Assembly: GCF_963678635.1 (NCBI RefSeq)
Contig: NC_087068.1
Coordinates: 14,327,872-14,391,871, forward strand
Direction: 5' to 3'
Source: Symsagittifera roscoffensis
Lineage: Eukaryota > Xenacoelomorpha > Acoela > Convolutidae
Length of the DNA: 64,000 nt
The notes under the pieces were generated by a model. The model was not told where the DNA came from, searched no databases, and worked only from the letters and a program-made list of their open reading frames with translations. Shown piece after piece: positions 25,463 to 35,583 of this stretch. The translations under genes were made by a program, and so were the position numbers. Numbering within the stretch: the first letter of the stretch is position 1; each line of letters starts with the position of its first letter.

Positions 25463-25560
25463 TTGCGATAAGCAAAGGTATTGCAACCGGGTACAAGACT
25501 TTTTTTTCCGTAACCAACCTTGTTCACAGGATCTTCACATCTCGAAGTGAAGATCCTGTG
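25463..25560 (+). repeat. Dispersed repeat with terminal 14-bp hairpin, copy 2
   Basis: CTTGCGATAAGCAAAGGTAT and ACCGGGTACAAGACTTTTTT match 12,793-12,850. A perfect hairpin follows: stem CACAGGATCTTCAC (25,525-25,538) pairs with 25,547-25,560 around the loop ATCTCGAA. Confidence 0.7.
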
Positions 25561-25753
25561 GACATTTTTTAGATGTTCTCCTGTAGAGGTAACTGTGGTA
25601 TGTGAATGTTAGGTTGGGTATGGGCCTTGTGTGGCTGATTTGAATTCCTTCAATAGTATTTTTTCGGCACTTGAGTATTTTCGGTATTCTTTAGGTACTT
25701 TAGTGTCGGTTTTAATTCCGTCGGCTCATTTAACGGAGGCTTTTTGTTGGTTT

Positions 25754-25953
25754 NNNNNNNNNNNNNNNNNNNNNNNNNNNNNNNNNNNNNNNNNNNNNNN
25801 NNNNNNNNNNNNNNNNNNNNNNNNNNNNNNNNNNNNNNNNNNNNNNNNNNNNNNNNNNNNNNNNNNNNNNNNNNNNNNNNNNNNNNNNNNNNNNNNNNNN
25901 NNNNNNNNNNNNNNNNNNNNNNNNNNNNNNNNNNNNNNNNNNNNNNNNNNNNN
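25754..25953. other. Assembly gap (200 N)
   Basis: A run of exactly 200 N, likely a scaffold gap of nominal length. ORFs spanning it have no meaning. Confidence 0.99.
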
Positions 25954-27020
25954 TAAGAGTGTTTTTGGCGTGTAATTACTAAAAATTTTGCTCGGTTAGA
26001 ATTATTCAATCCTTAATACTTTTTAGCTTTTCAATTTAATTATTCCAAATTTAGTTTTTGTTGCTTGCGATAAACCGCGAGAGTTTTTTTAACAAACCTT
26101 GAGTCAGGATTGGGTCAGTTTGGGCGGTATAGTAAGAACTTATCGCTGAAAAACCTCAAATGTTTTTTTTTTGGTTTTTGAGCTTTTTTCGCTCGAATTT
26201 CATGGCAATAAAGCATTTTTTTTTGCGTGATATGACCTTCATTTTTTGTTCATTTTCGTGAAGATTTTCGTGCAGCTTATGATACTGACAAAGAGTCAGA
26301 TAAAAATTGCTGAAATGAATTAGGGTTCATTAATAATTTAGATTGTAAAACTTAGTCTATGTGAATGATCCTCCTTAAAAGTAAACCTATCAAAAAAAAC
26401 CGGACTATATTTAGTTTGGAATTGACAACATTTCAAAAGGTGGAATATAAGATAGCCAATTTTGAATTTCTCCAAAAAGCGAATATTGAGTCTTATTAAA
26501 GACATAAAAAAATTTTCAACGTAGTAATGTTCTTCTAAAACCATTTCTGTCGTTTTTTGATATCTGAAAGAAAACCTATCATGTTGTCTCAATTCAAAAA
26601 AATTAAAAACTTACAGCATGAATCGATAATTTAAAAAATGATTTTTCGAAAGTCTCAGGTTGTGTTTAAAAAGATTTCCATTTCAGCTCTTATCTAATTT
26701 TTGTTCAACTAAATATGCTTCTACACTATGTTTTTTTTCAAATATTGGTTCTTGTTTTTCTCCGCACTTTAACAAAAAATTACATCAATAAAAAACTTGG
26801 AAAATGAAACATGAGTTTTTGAGTTTTTTCTTTTTAGTTTGCCATGTATTTCATTTTCAAAAATTTTTTGTTCAGTTCATTGCGCTCAGAACATTATAAT
26901 CAAGTAGCTAAAAACGCAATGTGAAATTGGATTTAAAAAAACTGATTTGATTCAGCTACCATTATGGGAAGGTGTAAAATTCAGGCTAAATGCACAATAA
27001 ACCGGCTCTGATTGTCCAGA
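25954..27020 (+). repeat. Relative of the 47-58 kb repeat array, left of the Polinton
   Basis: It is collinear with about 49,990-51,000: GGCGTGTAATTACTAAAAAT (GGCGTGTAGTTACTGAAAAT there), CTTAATACTTTTTAGCTTTT, GTGAATGATCCTCCTTAAAA, TCTTATTAAAGAC, and a final CAGTTCATTG..CAGAACATTATAATCAA. The similarity is clear but well diverged. Confidence 0.65.
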
Positions 27021-27228
27021 TCGACTTCATAGTCACAATAATATTGCTGAAGCATTTCGATAACAGCAGACATGGTTTGAGGCTAACGTTTTTTAAATAA
27101 CGACTGCAGACATTGACCATAAAAAAATACTTTTTGTGATATAATTCCAGCTTAACTTTTCACTTTCCTCTCGAATTAGTAGTAGATGTTGGAGGTTAAG
27201 TGGGGGGGGGGGGGTGCAAGGCGGACCC

Positions 27229-27396
27229 CATGTATTAAGATACGTTATAGATTTCCGGTCCGCCATGCTATGTATTAAGATTGGATATAGAGTCTGCAAT
27301 GTATTAAGATAGGGAATACCGATGGTAAGGTTTTATGGTTTGTGTGATGGTAAGATAATGGTAAGAAAAACGAAAAATTTTTGGTTTTTGTGCAAA
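27229..27396. repeat. Short repeats abutting the left Polinton terminus
   Basis: TGTATTAAGAT occurs three times (near 27,230, 27,270 and 27,300) and ATGGTAAG three times (near 27,323, 27,348, 27,358). ATGGTAAG also occurs twice inside each Polinton TIR, and the third ATGTATTAAGATAGGGAATA recurs inside the element near 34,581. The true left end of the element may lie within this stretch. A 13-G run is at 27,202-27,214. Confidence 0.6.
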
Positions 27397-27787
27397 AATG
27401 TCTAATTTTTTCGCAAAAATCTCAGCGCGCGTTACCTAATTAGGAACAATTAATTGTTAATTACGTGTAGATTGTAGAATTAAGATTATATATTTAGTTT
27501 TTTTGGTGGATGGTAAGTCAATGGTAAGAGTTTTTGTGCAAAAACTTGGAATTTTTATCAAAAAAGTTTAAAATTTTTTCGAAAAAATTCAAAACACGAT
27601 AAGATTTTGTTTAATTTGATGTAATAAAAATTTATTAGATACTTTTACTTTCTATCTATCTGAATCTATTCTGAACCTACAGAGACATCGAAAAAAAATC
27701 GAATTTTTTGTGAGAGAAAAATTAAATTACAAAAAAGTATATAAATCACTGCATTGTATAACAAATTTACCGCAAAATTTTACATTT
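27397..27787 (+). repeat. Polinton left inverted terminal repeat
   Basis: Matches the reverse complement of 43,663-44,053. The strongest blocks are TTTTTTGGTGGATGGTAAGT, CAATTAATTGTTAATTACGT, AACCTACAGAGACATCG and AAATCACTGCAT. It contains paired ATGGTAAG motifs and a GCGCGCGTTACC box near the tip. Its inner edge is about 60 bp from the polymerase stop codon. Confidence 0.92.
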
Positions 27788-27848
27788 TAACTTCAAAAAA
27801 CCAATATAATACGACATCATGAATAAATTTACTAGACCAGATCAGTTC

Positions 27849-30800
27849 TTATAAGTTGAGTGGTTTTTTATGAATTCCATCAACTTTTAATTTTCTTTTT
27901 GGATAAAAATAGCTTAGTCCTTTCTTTGTTTGTTCATATGTTGCCACCATATGATTTATAGTTCTGAATCCTCTATTTGTAGATCTTAAGTTGATTGCTT
28001 CATCGAGCACTCTCCTGTACTTTGACATAGGTCCGTCTCCAGAATCTTCGAGAACTCGCTTGTTTAATCCTTCACTGCTAAATTTGAACTTATCTGACTT
28101 GTTGTCATAGCAGCAATATGTCTTGCTACACAAACATAGCATTTCTGTACATCTAAATTCTTCTTTAAAAAGTCCCGGCTCCCGTTTATCATACTTTTTA
28201 TGCGTACTTCAACACGTTCGAGGGAAGAAGTTAGATTTTGCCTGCGCCTTGAAAGAGTCTCTACAGTCATTTTCCCTCATTTTTTCCCAAGCAGCTCTCT
28301 TATCTGGTTTGATACAGTCGTATAAATTTTCTTCGGCAAGTGCCAAGTAAAATGAGTCTGTGTCCATCTCCAACTCTTCAAATTTATTCACATCACAGAA
28401 CTTGTCAAAGAAGTTATAGTAGAGTTCGAACATTCTCAGTTTTGCATACCTTGTGAGTTTTTTCATCGTTCAGATATTTTGTGATTGTATGTCTCGATCT
28501 ATCCATGATCTGATATCCATACGAAAAATTACCCAAAAGTTTCATTGTTTCTGCTACAACTCCTGACAAAGTATTTTCATCTCCTTCTCTTCTAGCATCA
28601 ACCACTGACTGAACGAAATTATTAAAGCATTTCCGAGGAGAATATTGAACGAATCGGTAAATTTTGGTGCAATGCAATCCAAGTTCCATATAAAAGTTGA
28701 AGAGAGGAGTTATAACTGTTCCATTTTCCAGCTTGAAACTAGATATCAGCATTCTCTGAGGATGCTTTAACATTTCGTTCTCGATCGCATAGTTTTTCAT
28801 GTAATCTCCAATATCATCTCTTCCAACCTCAGTATTTTTGAAAATTGGGGGAAAATTCGCAAATTTTGATTTTAGGTCTTCTGGGACAACTAAGTCGCAC
28901 TGAACGTAGCCAAAAAGTGATCCATCTTTTATTTTTGCTATAAGGGAGTCTGTAGAAAGAGGTATTTCATAGGGAAAGCAGGTTCTGACGTAATTTTTGA
29001 TCTTGTCATCGGTTTTGATATTTTCCCACCAGTCACACTCCCACATTTCTTCCACTTTGTATCCTTTCTCTTTAATGTATTCTCGTCGCATATCATCCAT
29101 CTCTCTCTTCTTGTTTCCTCGCTCAATATCCTGTTCTGTTAAGGAGGGACGAGCTTCTTGACAGGAACAGAAGTGGTAGTAGCATCCCATTGCTTCAAAC
29201 ACTGTCTTACACTGATCACAATAACCGTCCACATTAAAACAACAGTCGATTTTTTTCTGTTTTCCAGATGTAAAAAAGCTCTCAATTTTACATTCTGCTC
29301 TTGATTCGTGATAAAAAGACATGACCATATTCTCAAAGTTGCGAGTTCGATTATGTCTAGCCTTGAATTTCTGCTTTTCAGTGTCAAACTCCCATCTCGT
29401 GTACAGTCCTGTTGGCATATCTTGACACATTGAGAAAGGGTAAAGCTGGCTTGCATCAATTCCAACAATTGATTTACAAACATTTGATGAATTTCTGATG
29501 TATGTTTTATCAACTACAGCTTTTTGAGTGAAAACAATGGAAGGTCCTGCAGTCATGTCCTCTCTAATTTTTTCACACAAGTCTTTATCACTTTCGCAAA
29601 ATGGATAAAACTTGTAATTTGTAGATTTGTGTACACAAATGTTTGCTAGATTTGGAAGTGTGCAACCAAGTTTTAACATATCTATCCCCTTGTTATGATA
29701 AAACTGAATCATTTTTTGCATTGCCTCCAGGGTTGGAACTACATCTTTGTTGTTGTACCACTTCAAAAAGTCTTTGAACACTGTCATTCTATTTTTCTTC
29801 CAAGTCTCTTGTAAGTAGTTGTAATTATTCAAACTAGATGGAAGAACATTCTTGATTTGAAGCTTTTTCAGGGCCTGTTGTTCATCAAACCCACTTTTTA
29901 TAAGCTTCTCATAATCAATGAAGTCTTTGTCTAGAGTATTGTTGTTTCTAAGTTTACTGAAAAAGGCTTCATACAGTGGCAATTCAGGAAAGTCAAGTTT
30001 GTCTGGGTTATCAAACCACTCATAGGGAAAAAATCCTTTCGTTTCGCTAGCTTTATAGGCTTTGAGAAAGGAGTCCAGAGTAGTTGCCCCTCCCAAAAAC
30101 TTCATTATGTCGAGAAATTGTACATCTCCAAACTTGAAAGATTTAAGTCATTTGCTTTTTTGATGACGGATGCTTCTTGTTCTTTATCACGAATCAAATA
30201 AGGGATTAGGTAGGACTTGATCAAATTTAAATCATATCTACCGCTGTTAAATCCAAAAACAGGTAAAGTATTTACATATCTCTCCAGATGTTGTTTCAAA
30301 TCAATGAGTTGATTTTTCTGAATTCGCAAGAATTGTGTTGACATATCTGCTTATTCCGAATCTTCAATGCATTCGTCTTCGTACTCGAATTTGTTACTTG
30401 AATAATTTTCACCACGTTCGTTTAGTTGATCAAAGATCTTTTTCATTCTTTCATTGACAGCTACTTCAATATCTTGAAATTTTGTTCTCATCTCCAGCTT
30501 ACTTTTCTTATCCAACAGCTCGAGTTTGCTTACAAAATCAATAATCAAGTTCTGTGGATCTTTTTTGTACAAAATGATGGGTTCATCATTAAGATTTGAT
30601 GATATAGAGACTAAAATGGGGACATGTTTTCCAATCCAGGTAGTAGTTTGCGTCTCTTTTAGTTCCTCTGTAGGAACACAAATCGACTCAAAATCGAAAA
30701 TTGCTAGATTATTGAAAAGCTTGTTGTCTTCAGAAACTGGGAGACTGAATCCTTCTAGCTTTTCAAACAAGGTTTCCCGAAGCTCATAGACGTTCTTTGG

Positions 30801-32031
30801 GTAAATATGTTTCACTCGGTCCTTGCATCTTAGAAGATGTTTGTTGAGAAACTCAGATCTTTTGAAGAAAGTATCACAACTAGGACACCGGAAACACTTG
30901 AACAAAGAATCAATATCATTTGTATGAATGATATGATTGTTAAATCTCAGTAATTTGACTGTTTTGTCAAATCTTTTAATACTTCGTCGAGCTAGTTCTC
31001 CTACATATTCTCCTTCTTGGATATCGAAATCGTATATAAAGATGTTACTTTGAACAATTTCCTCGACCTTTTGATATAAAATCTGTAAAGTATCTAGAAG
31101 TGTGAGAGTCGAGATCATTATGTCCGTTCATAAACATGGCCAATGCGCGGAAAAGACACAGATGATCTTTGTAAGGTTCCTTGTCTTTGTTAGATAAAAG
31201 ACAATTCACTTGCGTATGTCGTAATAAAGGTTCGGGTAAGATAGAGTCCGGTCATCCCATGGGGATGTTTTTCAGGAAAACAGCAAAAATTGTGACGTTA
31301 GTAATTAACTTGAATTTCCATTTTGTGTTTTGACGTTCTTGGGTACATTGCTCCACAGTATCAAATTTTTCTACTTTTCCTTGGATTGTTATCAAATCCG
31401 CTTTCGTACAAAGTAAGTGGGATTTTTCAAACAGAGTATTGTTTTCATGGGCGCAGAAATATCGATATTCGCCAGTCTCAATGTTTCGAAGTACAAAACC
31501 CAGAGCAATATTGATTTTAGCAGCAGAATCAAGCTTATTGAAGACTTCCTCTAGTTTCTCGTTGATTATTTTAGTATCTAACTTGGACATTTGAAAGTTA
31601 AATACCTTATGTCTCCCATTTTCCATCTTCGTATCCACCAAAAAATGTTGACAAGCACTAAGTTCCTCCTTCAGCTTTTCACCATCTTCCCGTTCTTCCT
31701 CCACAATCTTATTCAAGTCCGCTACAGTATCACTGGTATTCCGTTGTTTTGCTCCATGTTCTTTTCTCCGATGTTGTTGGAGAGAGTAGTAACTTGGGAA
31801 CTCTTGTTCACAAGAAGGACAAACTGTCGACTGCTTTGAAGTTGGTTGAGCATGCTTCTTCGCAACATGATAACCCATCTCCTCTTTGCTCTTTGTATAA
31901 AACTGACAGTTTGGACACTTATGTTTCTTTTGTTTTTCACATCTTTTTCGATGTCTCGCATTATCAGCTCTCCTGTATTCCTGACCACATTCCTCACGTT
32001 TGACTTTCTCGTTTCGGTTAAGGGCAGGCAT
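27849..32031 (-). pseudogene. polB: Polinton protein-primed family B DNA polymerase, broken
   Basis: Replicative polymerase of the element, read right to left from ATG at 32,031. The N-terminus has C2H2-type finger pairs (CPNCQFY, CPSCEQEF), then GFVLRNIETGEYRYF; a further CPSCDTFF finger lies near 30,885. Exonuclease motif I is FDFES (about 30,690) and motif II is GFNSGRYDLNLIK (about 30,230). Palm motifs are DASQLYPFSM (about 29,445), KLLGNFSYGYQ (about 28,525) and MDTDSFY (28,350-28,367). A GCYYHFC...RGNKKREMDDM...KGYKVEEMWECDW block lies between the first two. Breaks: in-frame TGA at 31,252; frame change about 31,07x; in-frame TAA at 30,351; frame change about 30,12x; frame change with apparent lost sequence about 28,44x; in-frame TGA at 28,209. 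The natural stop is at 27,849. It is non-functional as read. Confidence 0.95.
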
Positions 32032-32487
32032 TATCTAAAAAGAATTGAGACGTTAGAAATGTTCCAAAATTGAAAACTTAAAGTACCAATTGAATGAAAA
32101 TACTTACTTTTTTCTTTTCGTGAAGTAACGAAATGTAAAATTTGAGGTGAAATTCAATTGACGGTTTCTGATTGGCAAACAAAATGAATGATTTAACCCA
32201 ATAAAATAAGTGTATTTATACTATCAATGATGCCTACGCAATTATCCTTTTATGGTAATGACGTCATTCTTTGAATAGAAGTGACGTCACCACCTACGCA
32301 ATGTTCCTTTTATGATAATGACGTCATTCTTTAAATAGAAGTGACGTCACCACCCACGCAGTTTTTCTTTTATGGTAAGTACGTCATTCCTTCGAAAGTT
32401 CTAGAATTTTTCAGAAATATTTTCAACCAATCAGAACTAAGCAGTTTCTAGACATAACTTTGGATCCAAAATAGTCATTTTTGAAGA
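32032..32487. promoter_or_regulatory. Divergent intergenic region with a 60-bp CRE tandem array
   Basis: It lies between the polymerase (minus) and the 194-aa gene (plus). From 32,232 a 60-bp unit repeats about 2.7 times. Each unit has an ACGCAATNNTCCTTTTATG box and two palindromes TGACGTCA. Perfect copies are at 32,259, 32,282, 32,319 and 32,342, with a weaker ACGTCA near 32,381. TGACGTCA is the ATF/CREB site in animals, so this could be a bidirectional promoter driven by host factors (inference). Confidence 0.75.
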
Positions 32488-33072
32488 ATGTCAATTAAAA
32501 AGCATTTGAACTTCCTTGAATTACTCTACAAGAAAAAAAATATTCAGTGTGATTTCCTTATCGATGAAATAGATGTAGATTCTTACTTTTTTCACAAATT
32601 TTTGGACGTTTATGTTGTCCAAAATAGAGTTCTTCGATTAAGTAAAGGTCTCTTTAGGGAAATTTACTCAATCAAAGAATTTATTTTTGATCCACATATT
32701 GCGTATCAAAGTTATAAACTTACTGCTGAGTTACACCTGACTAGAAAAGAAATTTTAATTTTTTTAGAAAACTTGAAGTTAATAAAAAAGTCGTACGATA
32801 ATATTTCAAAGACTCTTTTTATTCCCTACCCAACTCCCAAATTTGTCAAAACTCCCCAGCAAAATTCTTTATTCCTCCATTTTTTTAAAGATTTTCAAAG
32901 TTCAAAATCTTGCATAATCAGGTTTGGTATCAGATTTCCAGAGATTTGCTTTGAAAAATTCATCAACTTTAAGTTATCATCTCAATTCTACATCAAAATC
33001 AAAGAACTTGAATATTTGCTAAAAAATCAACAATTTCTCATCGATTATATACAAAAAATTCAGTTAACTTGA
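32488..33072 (+). CDS. Unrecognised Polinton protein, 194 aa
   Basis: Intact ORF from ATG, beginning MSIKKHLNFLELLYKKKN. It is rich in Phe, Leu, Ile and Lys, with alternating helical and charged segments and no clear signal peptide. TAELHLTRKEILIFLENLKL (about residues 76-95) could be a helix-turn-helix-like stretch, but this is only a pattern impression. It is the first plus-strand gene after the CRE array and diverges from the polymerase. Its stop overlaps the next ATG by one base (TGATG). Function unknown. Confidence 0.7.
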   Translation: MSIKKHLNFLELLYKKKNIQCDFLIDEIDVDSYFFHKFLDVYVVQNRVLRLSKGLFREIYSIKEFIFDPHIAYQSYKLTAELHLTRKEILIFLENLKLIKKSYDNISKTLFIPYPTPKFVKTPQQNSLFLHFFKDFQSSKSCIIRFGIRFPEICFEKFINFKLSSQFYIKIKELEYLLKNQQFLIDYIQKIQLT

Positions 33073-33230
33073 TGAGAAGACTTGCAGAGATGCTACTTTT
33101 ATTAATTTTTCTTCTTTTGTTGCTAATATCGGCAATATTTTTTATTTTTACAGCAAACAACATTTGGTCATTTATTTTTGCGATGGCTTTTGTGTATATT
33201 TTTACTTATTTGGTAGACTTAAGTCCTTAA
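33072..33230 (+). CDS. Small two-helix membrane protein, 52 aa
   Basis: The ATG at 33,072 shares its A with the TGA of the 194-aa gene, suggesting translational coupling or a polycistronic message. The protein starts MRRLAEM and has two hydrophobic segments: about residues 8-27 (LLLLIFLLLLLISAIFFIF) and about 31-50 (IWSFIFAMAFVYIFTYL). It ends VDLSP. The charged N-terminus and two helices resemble small membrane proteins of double-jelly-roll viruses, but no family is recognised. Confidence 0.65.
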   Translation: MRRLAEMLLLLIFLLLLLISAIFFIFTANNIWSFIFAMAFVYIFTYLVDLSP

Positions 33231-33607
33231 AAGGTTCCTCTGATTGGATACGACAACTTGAACAAAAATGAACTTTTGTGATTGGAAACGACAATATGTA
33301 AGAAATTGAAATTTGTTTCCAATCGGACACGAGTTTTCTATAAGAATTCCATAAAAGGAAACTAAAATCTGATTGGACACGAGTACAATCCAAATAAGGA
33401 AAATCTATTCTAATTGGTTAAACACACACATTCCAGTTGAAGGTACCCCTCTCTCTTAACTAAAAATCATTTTATTTTCAACTTAACTACCGTCAAATAC
33501 CTCCTCCCTCAGCTCTAAATACAATAATTTCAACTTAACCAAAGTCAACTTTCACCCTCTCAACTGTAAATCTTGTTTTTACTCATTAACTCAACTTATT
33601 GCTCAAA
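33231..33607 (+). promoter_or_regulatory. Upstream region with repeated TGATTGGANACGA motifs
   Basis: Four related boxes lie 38-50 bp apart: TGATTGGATACGAC (33,241), TGATTGGAAACGAC (33,279), CCAATCGGACACGAG (33,319) and CTGATTGGACACGAG (33,369), plus TAATTGGTT near 33,412. ATTGG is the inverted CCAAT box. The array precedes the 33,608 gene and may be its promoter (inference). Confidence 0.6.
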
Positions 33608-34108
33608 ATGATCTTCTCAGTACAAAACAACAACCTTATGTTCTCGGTGGAATTTTTGCCTGTTTTAGTACAGATCCAAGTGCGAGAAACAGTTTGTGGA
33701 GTTTTTCTGGCACGAATGGACATCCCAATCCAAGTCTGGCATATGGTGGAGGTGATGCGCAGGGACTTCAACGAACATCATATAACGCAAGTAGCCCCAA
33801 CAGAGAATCAACTTGGAGAAATGCAAATGATGGAGGAAGTGGCCGAGCATGTGGGAATGAACTACCCCGAAATTCCTGACTCTAGATATGTGGCTCAACC
33901 ATTCGACGATTTCCTCTTTCCTTGGGAAGAGGGATCTGTGGACAACCCAATTACAATCGAAGAGGATGAGGGGTTCTCTGAGCCGAGAACTCCAGTCAGC
34001 GAACCACCAAGACAACCACCAGTGATGGAGGCAAGACCAGCTTTGCGTTCCATTGAGAACTTGCAAAATTTTGATAACTCAGCTGCTCGACAGCTCTTTG
34101 ATTTGTAA
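33608..34108 (+). CDS. Unrecognised Polinton protein, acidic and proline-rich, 166 aa
   Basis: The ATG at 33,608 gives MIFSVQNNNLMFSVEFLP. The second half is acidic and proline-rich (EEGSVDNPITIEEDEGF, EPRTPVSEPPRQPP) and probably disordered, ending ARQLFDL. The region is clearly more GC-rich than its neighbours. A second plus-strand frame is open across the first half to 33,879 (containing SFSGTNGHPNPSLAYGGG), and an antisense frame is open at 33,665-34,066. I prefer the first frame because it spans the whole gene and starts with ATG. Function unknown. Confidence 0.6.
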   Translation: MIFSVQNNNLMFSVEFLPVLVQIQVRETVCGVFLARMDIPIQVWHMVEVMRRDFNEHHITQVAPTENQLGEMQMMEEVAEHVGMNYPEIPDSRYVAQPFDDFLFPWEEGSVDNPITIEEDEGFSEPRTPVSEPPRQPPVMEARPALRSIENLQNFDNSAARQLFDL

Positions 34109-35076
34109 ATAAGTTGGTTACTGTCTTGTGCTTTGTAATTTAATTTCTTTGTATCTAGTAAATTTATTTTCAAGAGATAGGAACAAAGAGATCATAGAAA
34201 AGTTTATTAAGAAATTTCAAAGTTAAAACTTTGTTAAAAATGAAACTAATTGAGCATCGGGTAAACAGTTTTATAAAATTTTGTTAGAAAGATGGCAAAA
34301 AATATTAAACCAATTTTTGCAAGCATGTTAAAAATTTTACATTATTTTTTGCACCATGCAAAAACTTCTTAATTTTTTTTGCCTACTTGTTAAAAAAATT
34401 AAAGAAAATCTCGCAAATTAAGAAAAATTTCATTAAATATTTTCGCATTTCAAAGAAAACTGAAAGAGGATTTTCTTGCACTGTTAATAATTAAATAAAA
34501 TGAAAATCTTTGTTTTAATTTTGATCCAAAAAAAATCTCTTTTTTGCATGTATATTGATCAAAAATATTGGAAAAACAATGTATTAAGATAGGGAATAGT
34601 ACTCAAAGTCAGCAATTATGAAAAATTTTTAGCATTAACTTAACAAGTTTTTTACAATAAAATTTTGCATTTTTTGCATATGAATAAGAAAAAAAAAGTT
34701 AGATTTTTGCTTTTGTTTTCAAAAAAACCACAAAAAAACTTGCATCTAACACAAAAATTCGTTGAAAATTTTGGCACATTTGTTGAAAAAACCAAAACAG
34801 TTTTTGCATCTTGTAAAAAAGTTTAATTAAATTTTTGCAAACGGGTTGAAAAAATCAATCCAAAATTTGCATCTTGCGAAAAAACTCTGAGTTAATTTTT
34901 GCACGTGTTGAAAATTGCAAATTTATTCGTTGAAAAAATTTTTGATTTAAATAAAAATAATTTTGACAAGATTTTTATTAACAAATTTTCAATTATTATT
35001 AGAAAAATTGATACGCTCACTATTTACGGTACCAAAACCATCAATAAAACAATCAAAAATTTTCAACAAGTCAGTC
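34109..35076. other. Intergenic AT-rich stretch inside the Polinton with TTTTTGCA repeats
   Basis: No gene seen. Degenerate repeats of the form TTTTGCA-N-TTGTTAAAAAA recur at least six times (about 34,313, 34,350, 34,378, 34,804, 34,838, 34,872). Near 34,581 lies ATGTATTAAGATAGGGAATA, identical to a sequence just outside the left TIR. It could be a regulatory spacer or replication region; this is unproven. Confidence 0.55.
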
Positions 35077-35583
35077 TCATACTTTGAGTTTTGAACTTTT
35101 CGAATCCTTTCCAAAAAAGCTGATCCAAGAGTCTGAGTGGACGCAAGCTTCTGAGCAGAACTGAGATAATGTCTTTTGATTTTTTTCGCAGCAGTCGTTT
35201 CTTTGCAACACTGGGTAATTTTCCGGTATTCTACATTTCAAGTTGTGTTCGACTGCCTGATTCAATTGATTGAAAACTTCACCACTTGATGAAATTATAG
35301 TGAAATAAAATCTGTATTTGTATAAAGTATATATACAGTCAACAATTTGATAAGTGAAATGATATTTATCTAATCTTTGCAAAATCTGATTGACCGATGA
35401 TCCGATTAATACTAAGTGAAATTTGAAATTTTCCACTGGGCAGAATAATGAATGGTTAGATACACAGTAGTCTTGGGTGACAATAAATTTTTCATAAAAA
35501 ATTTCTGAGACAGAGATAATAAGAGATTTTGCAATGTAGTCCGAATAAAAAGTGGGATATGCTTGACACATAGCAGATGCCAT
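35077..35583 (-). CDS. Unrecognised Polinton protein, minus strand, 168 aa
   Basis: Intact ORF from ATG at 35,583: MASAMCQAYPTFYSDYIAKS. It has hydrophobic beta-like strands (FKFHLVLIGSS, YRFYFTIISSSGEV) and seven cysteines, four of them in CRIPENYPVLQRNDCCEK and FCSEAC, which might bind metal. It is the only intact minus-strand gene in the right half and diverges from the 35,845 gene across a hairpin-bearing spacer. Function unknown; it could be a host-interaction accessory gene. Confidence 0.6.
   Translation of the reverse strand: MASAMCQAYPTFYSDYIAKSLIISVSEIFYEKFIVTQDYCVSNHSLFCPVENFKFHLVLIGSSVNQILQRLDKYHFTYQIVDCIYTLYKYRFYFTIISSSGEVFNQLNQAVEHNLKCRIPENYPVLQRNDCCEKNQKTLSQFCSEACVHSDSWISFFGKDSKSSKLKV

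Noticed and set aside
25631-26009. ORFs of about 115 codons across the N run
   Set aside because: Most residues are translated from N; an artefact of the assembly gap.
15771-27214. Two 13-G homopolymers (15,771-15,783 and 27,202-27,214)
   Set aside because: Equal length is curious, but mononucleotide runs are often capped by sequencing; no structure around them is shared.
30526-32073. Plus-strand ORFs over the polymerase (87, 82, 84 and 75 codons)
   Set aside because: They are opposite clear polymerase blocks with zinc fingers and exonuclease motifs; frame shadows.
33665-34066. 133-codon antisense ORF in the Polinton
   Set aside because: It lies inside a GC-rich gene with open frames on both strands; there is no promoter or homology evidence for an antisense product.
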